A DNA stretch of 20,928 bases, taken from NCBI GenBank assembly GCA_947254895.1, contig CAMYEY010000018.1:1-20928 (forward strand). Direction: 5' to 3'. How positions within the stretch are numbered: the stretch's first letter is position 1; the number at the start of each line of letters is the position of its first letter. Below, one piece after another: positions 20,789 through 20,928 of the stretch. The translations under genes were made by a program, and so were the position numbers. Under the pieces are notes generated by a model. The model was not told where the DNA came from and searched no databases. It worked only from the letters and a program-made list of their open reading frames with translations. This DNA is from an uncultured Clostridia bacterium. GTDB lineage: Bacteria > Bacillota > Clostridia > Saccharofermentanales > DTU023.

Positions 20789-20928
20789 ATGATAGATAAG
20801 CGAAGTTTTTTGGAACGCATGGTAATTGTAAGCTTACTGGTTATCATGGTCATACAGATACTACCGGTTTCGCTGTTGGGTCAAGAACTTGAAATTGACC
20901 CGGACGATAGTACCCTTTCAGTTGAGAC
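20789..20928 (+). CDS. Exported protein with N-terminal signal peptide (partial, runs off the window)
   Basis: An ATG at 20789 opens a frame that stays open to the end, 46 codons plus two bases. AAGGGG at 20772-20777 sits 11 nt upstream as a ribosome site. The start MIDKRSFLERM is followed by a hydrophobic stretch VIVSLLVIMVIQILPVSLLG and then a hydrophilic acidic segment QELEIDPDDSTLSVE. This is the shape of a Sec signal peptide, with likely cleavage near SLLG-Q; no lipobox cysteine is seen. The mature protein cannot be identified from the visible residues. Its gene lies behind the long AT-rich non-coding region and probably forms a separate transcription unit. Confidence 0.65.
   Translation, partial: MIDKRSFLERMVIVSLLVIMVIQILPVSLLGQELEIDPDDSTLSVE

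Noticed and set aside
20810..20855. Resemblance to pUC/lacZ-alpha vector sequence (AAGCTT, then ATCATGGTCATA)
   Set aside because: Only a 12-base word and a HindIII-like site agree; the sequence between and after differs, and the stretch reads in frame as a normal signal peptide.

Overview
The window looks like one end of an assembled bacterial contig. Its first 31 bases are not genomic: they match the 3' end of the Illumina Nextera (Tn5) read-1 adapter, so genuine sequence starts near base 32. Coding is dense, with good Shine-Dalgarno sites and several extended -10 promoters. The housekeeping genes (bacterial-type prolyl-tRNA synthetase, long M24 aminopeptidase P, folate enzyme fused to a PHP phosphatase) and the style of the polysaccharide enzymes suggest a Bacillota, possibly clostridial, organism. 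That is an inference; no rRNA or other firm taxonomic marker is present.

Region 1 (32-9802) is a surface-polysaccharide locus of unusual, mosaic layout. Reading left to right it holds the first codons of a truncated minus-strand gene, a Wzx-type flippase (-), a glycosyltransferase (-), a WbpG/PseA-type N-acetyl-sugar amidotransferase (+), a GT4 glycosyltransferase (-), a DegT-type sugar aminotransferase and a small phosphoglycosyl transferase (both +), a Wzy-type polymerase/ligase (-) and a second GT4 glycosyltransferase (-). Together these cover priming of the lipid carrier, extension, flipping and polymerisation in a Wzx/Wzy-type pathway.

Region 2 (10143-14684) is a compact plus-strand operon closed by a strong terminator. 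It has the order 6-dehydrogenase (WbpA-like), 3-oxidase (WbpB-like), left-handed beta-helix acyltransferase, aminotransferase (WbpE-like). This is the pathway for a UDP-2,3-diacetamido-2,3-dideoxy-uronic acid, with a larger LpxD-like protein in the slot of the usual WbpD acetyltransferase. With the amidotransferase of region 1 it predicts a polymer containing a diacetamido-uronic acid carrying an acetamidino group. The C2 epimerase and the HisH/HisF-type ammonia-supplying partners are not in the window.

Region 3 (14770-20086) is housekeeping: aminopeptidase P (-), then proS and a 5-formyltetrahydrofolate cyclo-ligase/PHP-phosphatase fusion (+). Region 4 (20087-20928) is mostly non-coding: a 72-bp-period array of hairpin repeats right after the stop codon, then an AT-rich stretch with several hairpins, then the start of a gene for an exported protein that runs off the window.

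The most unusual non-coding signal is an inverted-repeat family (arms near GTTACCRTCTT, 9-nt A/T loop) in three intergenic regions, two of them between divergent genes and one as a tandem array. Short tandem repeats with periods of 11, 18 and 20 bp also sit in four gene-to-gene gaps. No tRNA, rRNA, CRISPR array, transposase or prophage gene was recognised.
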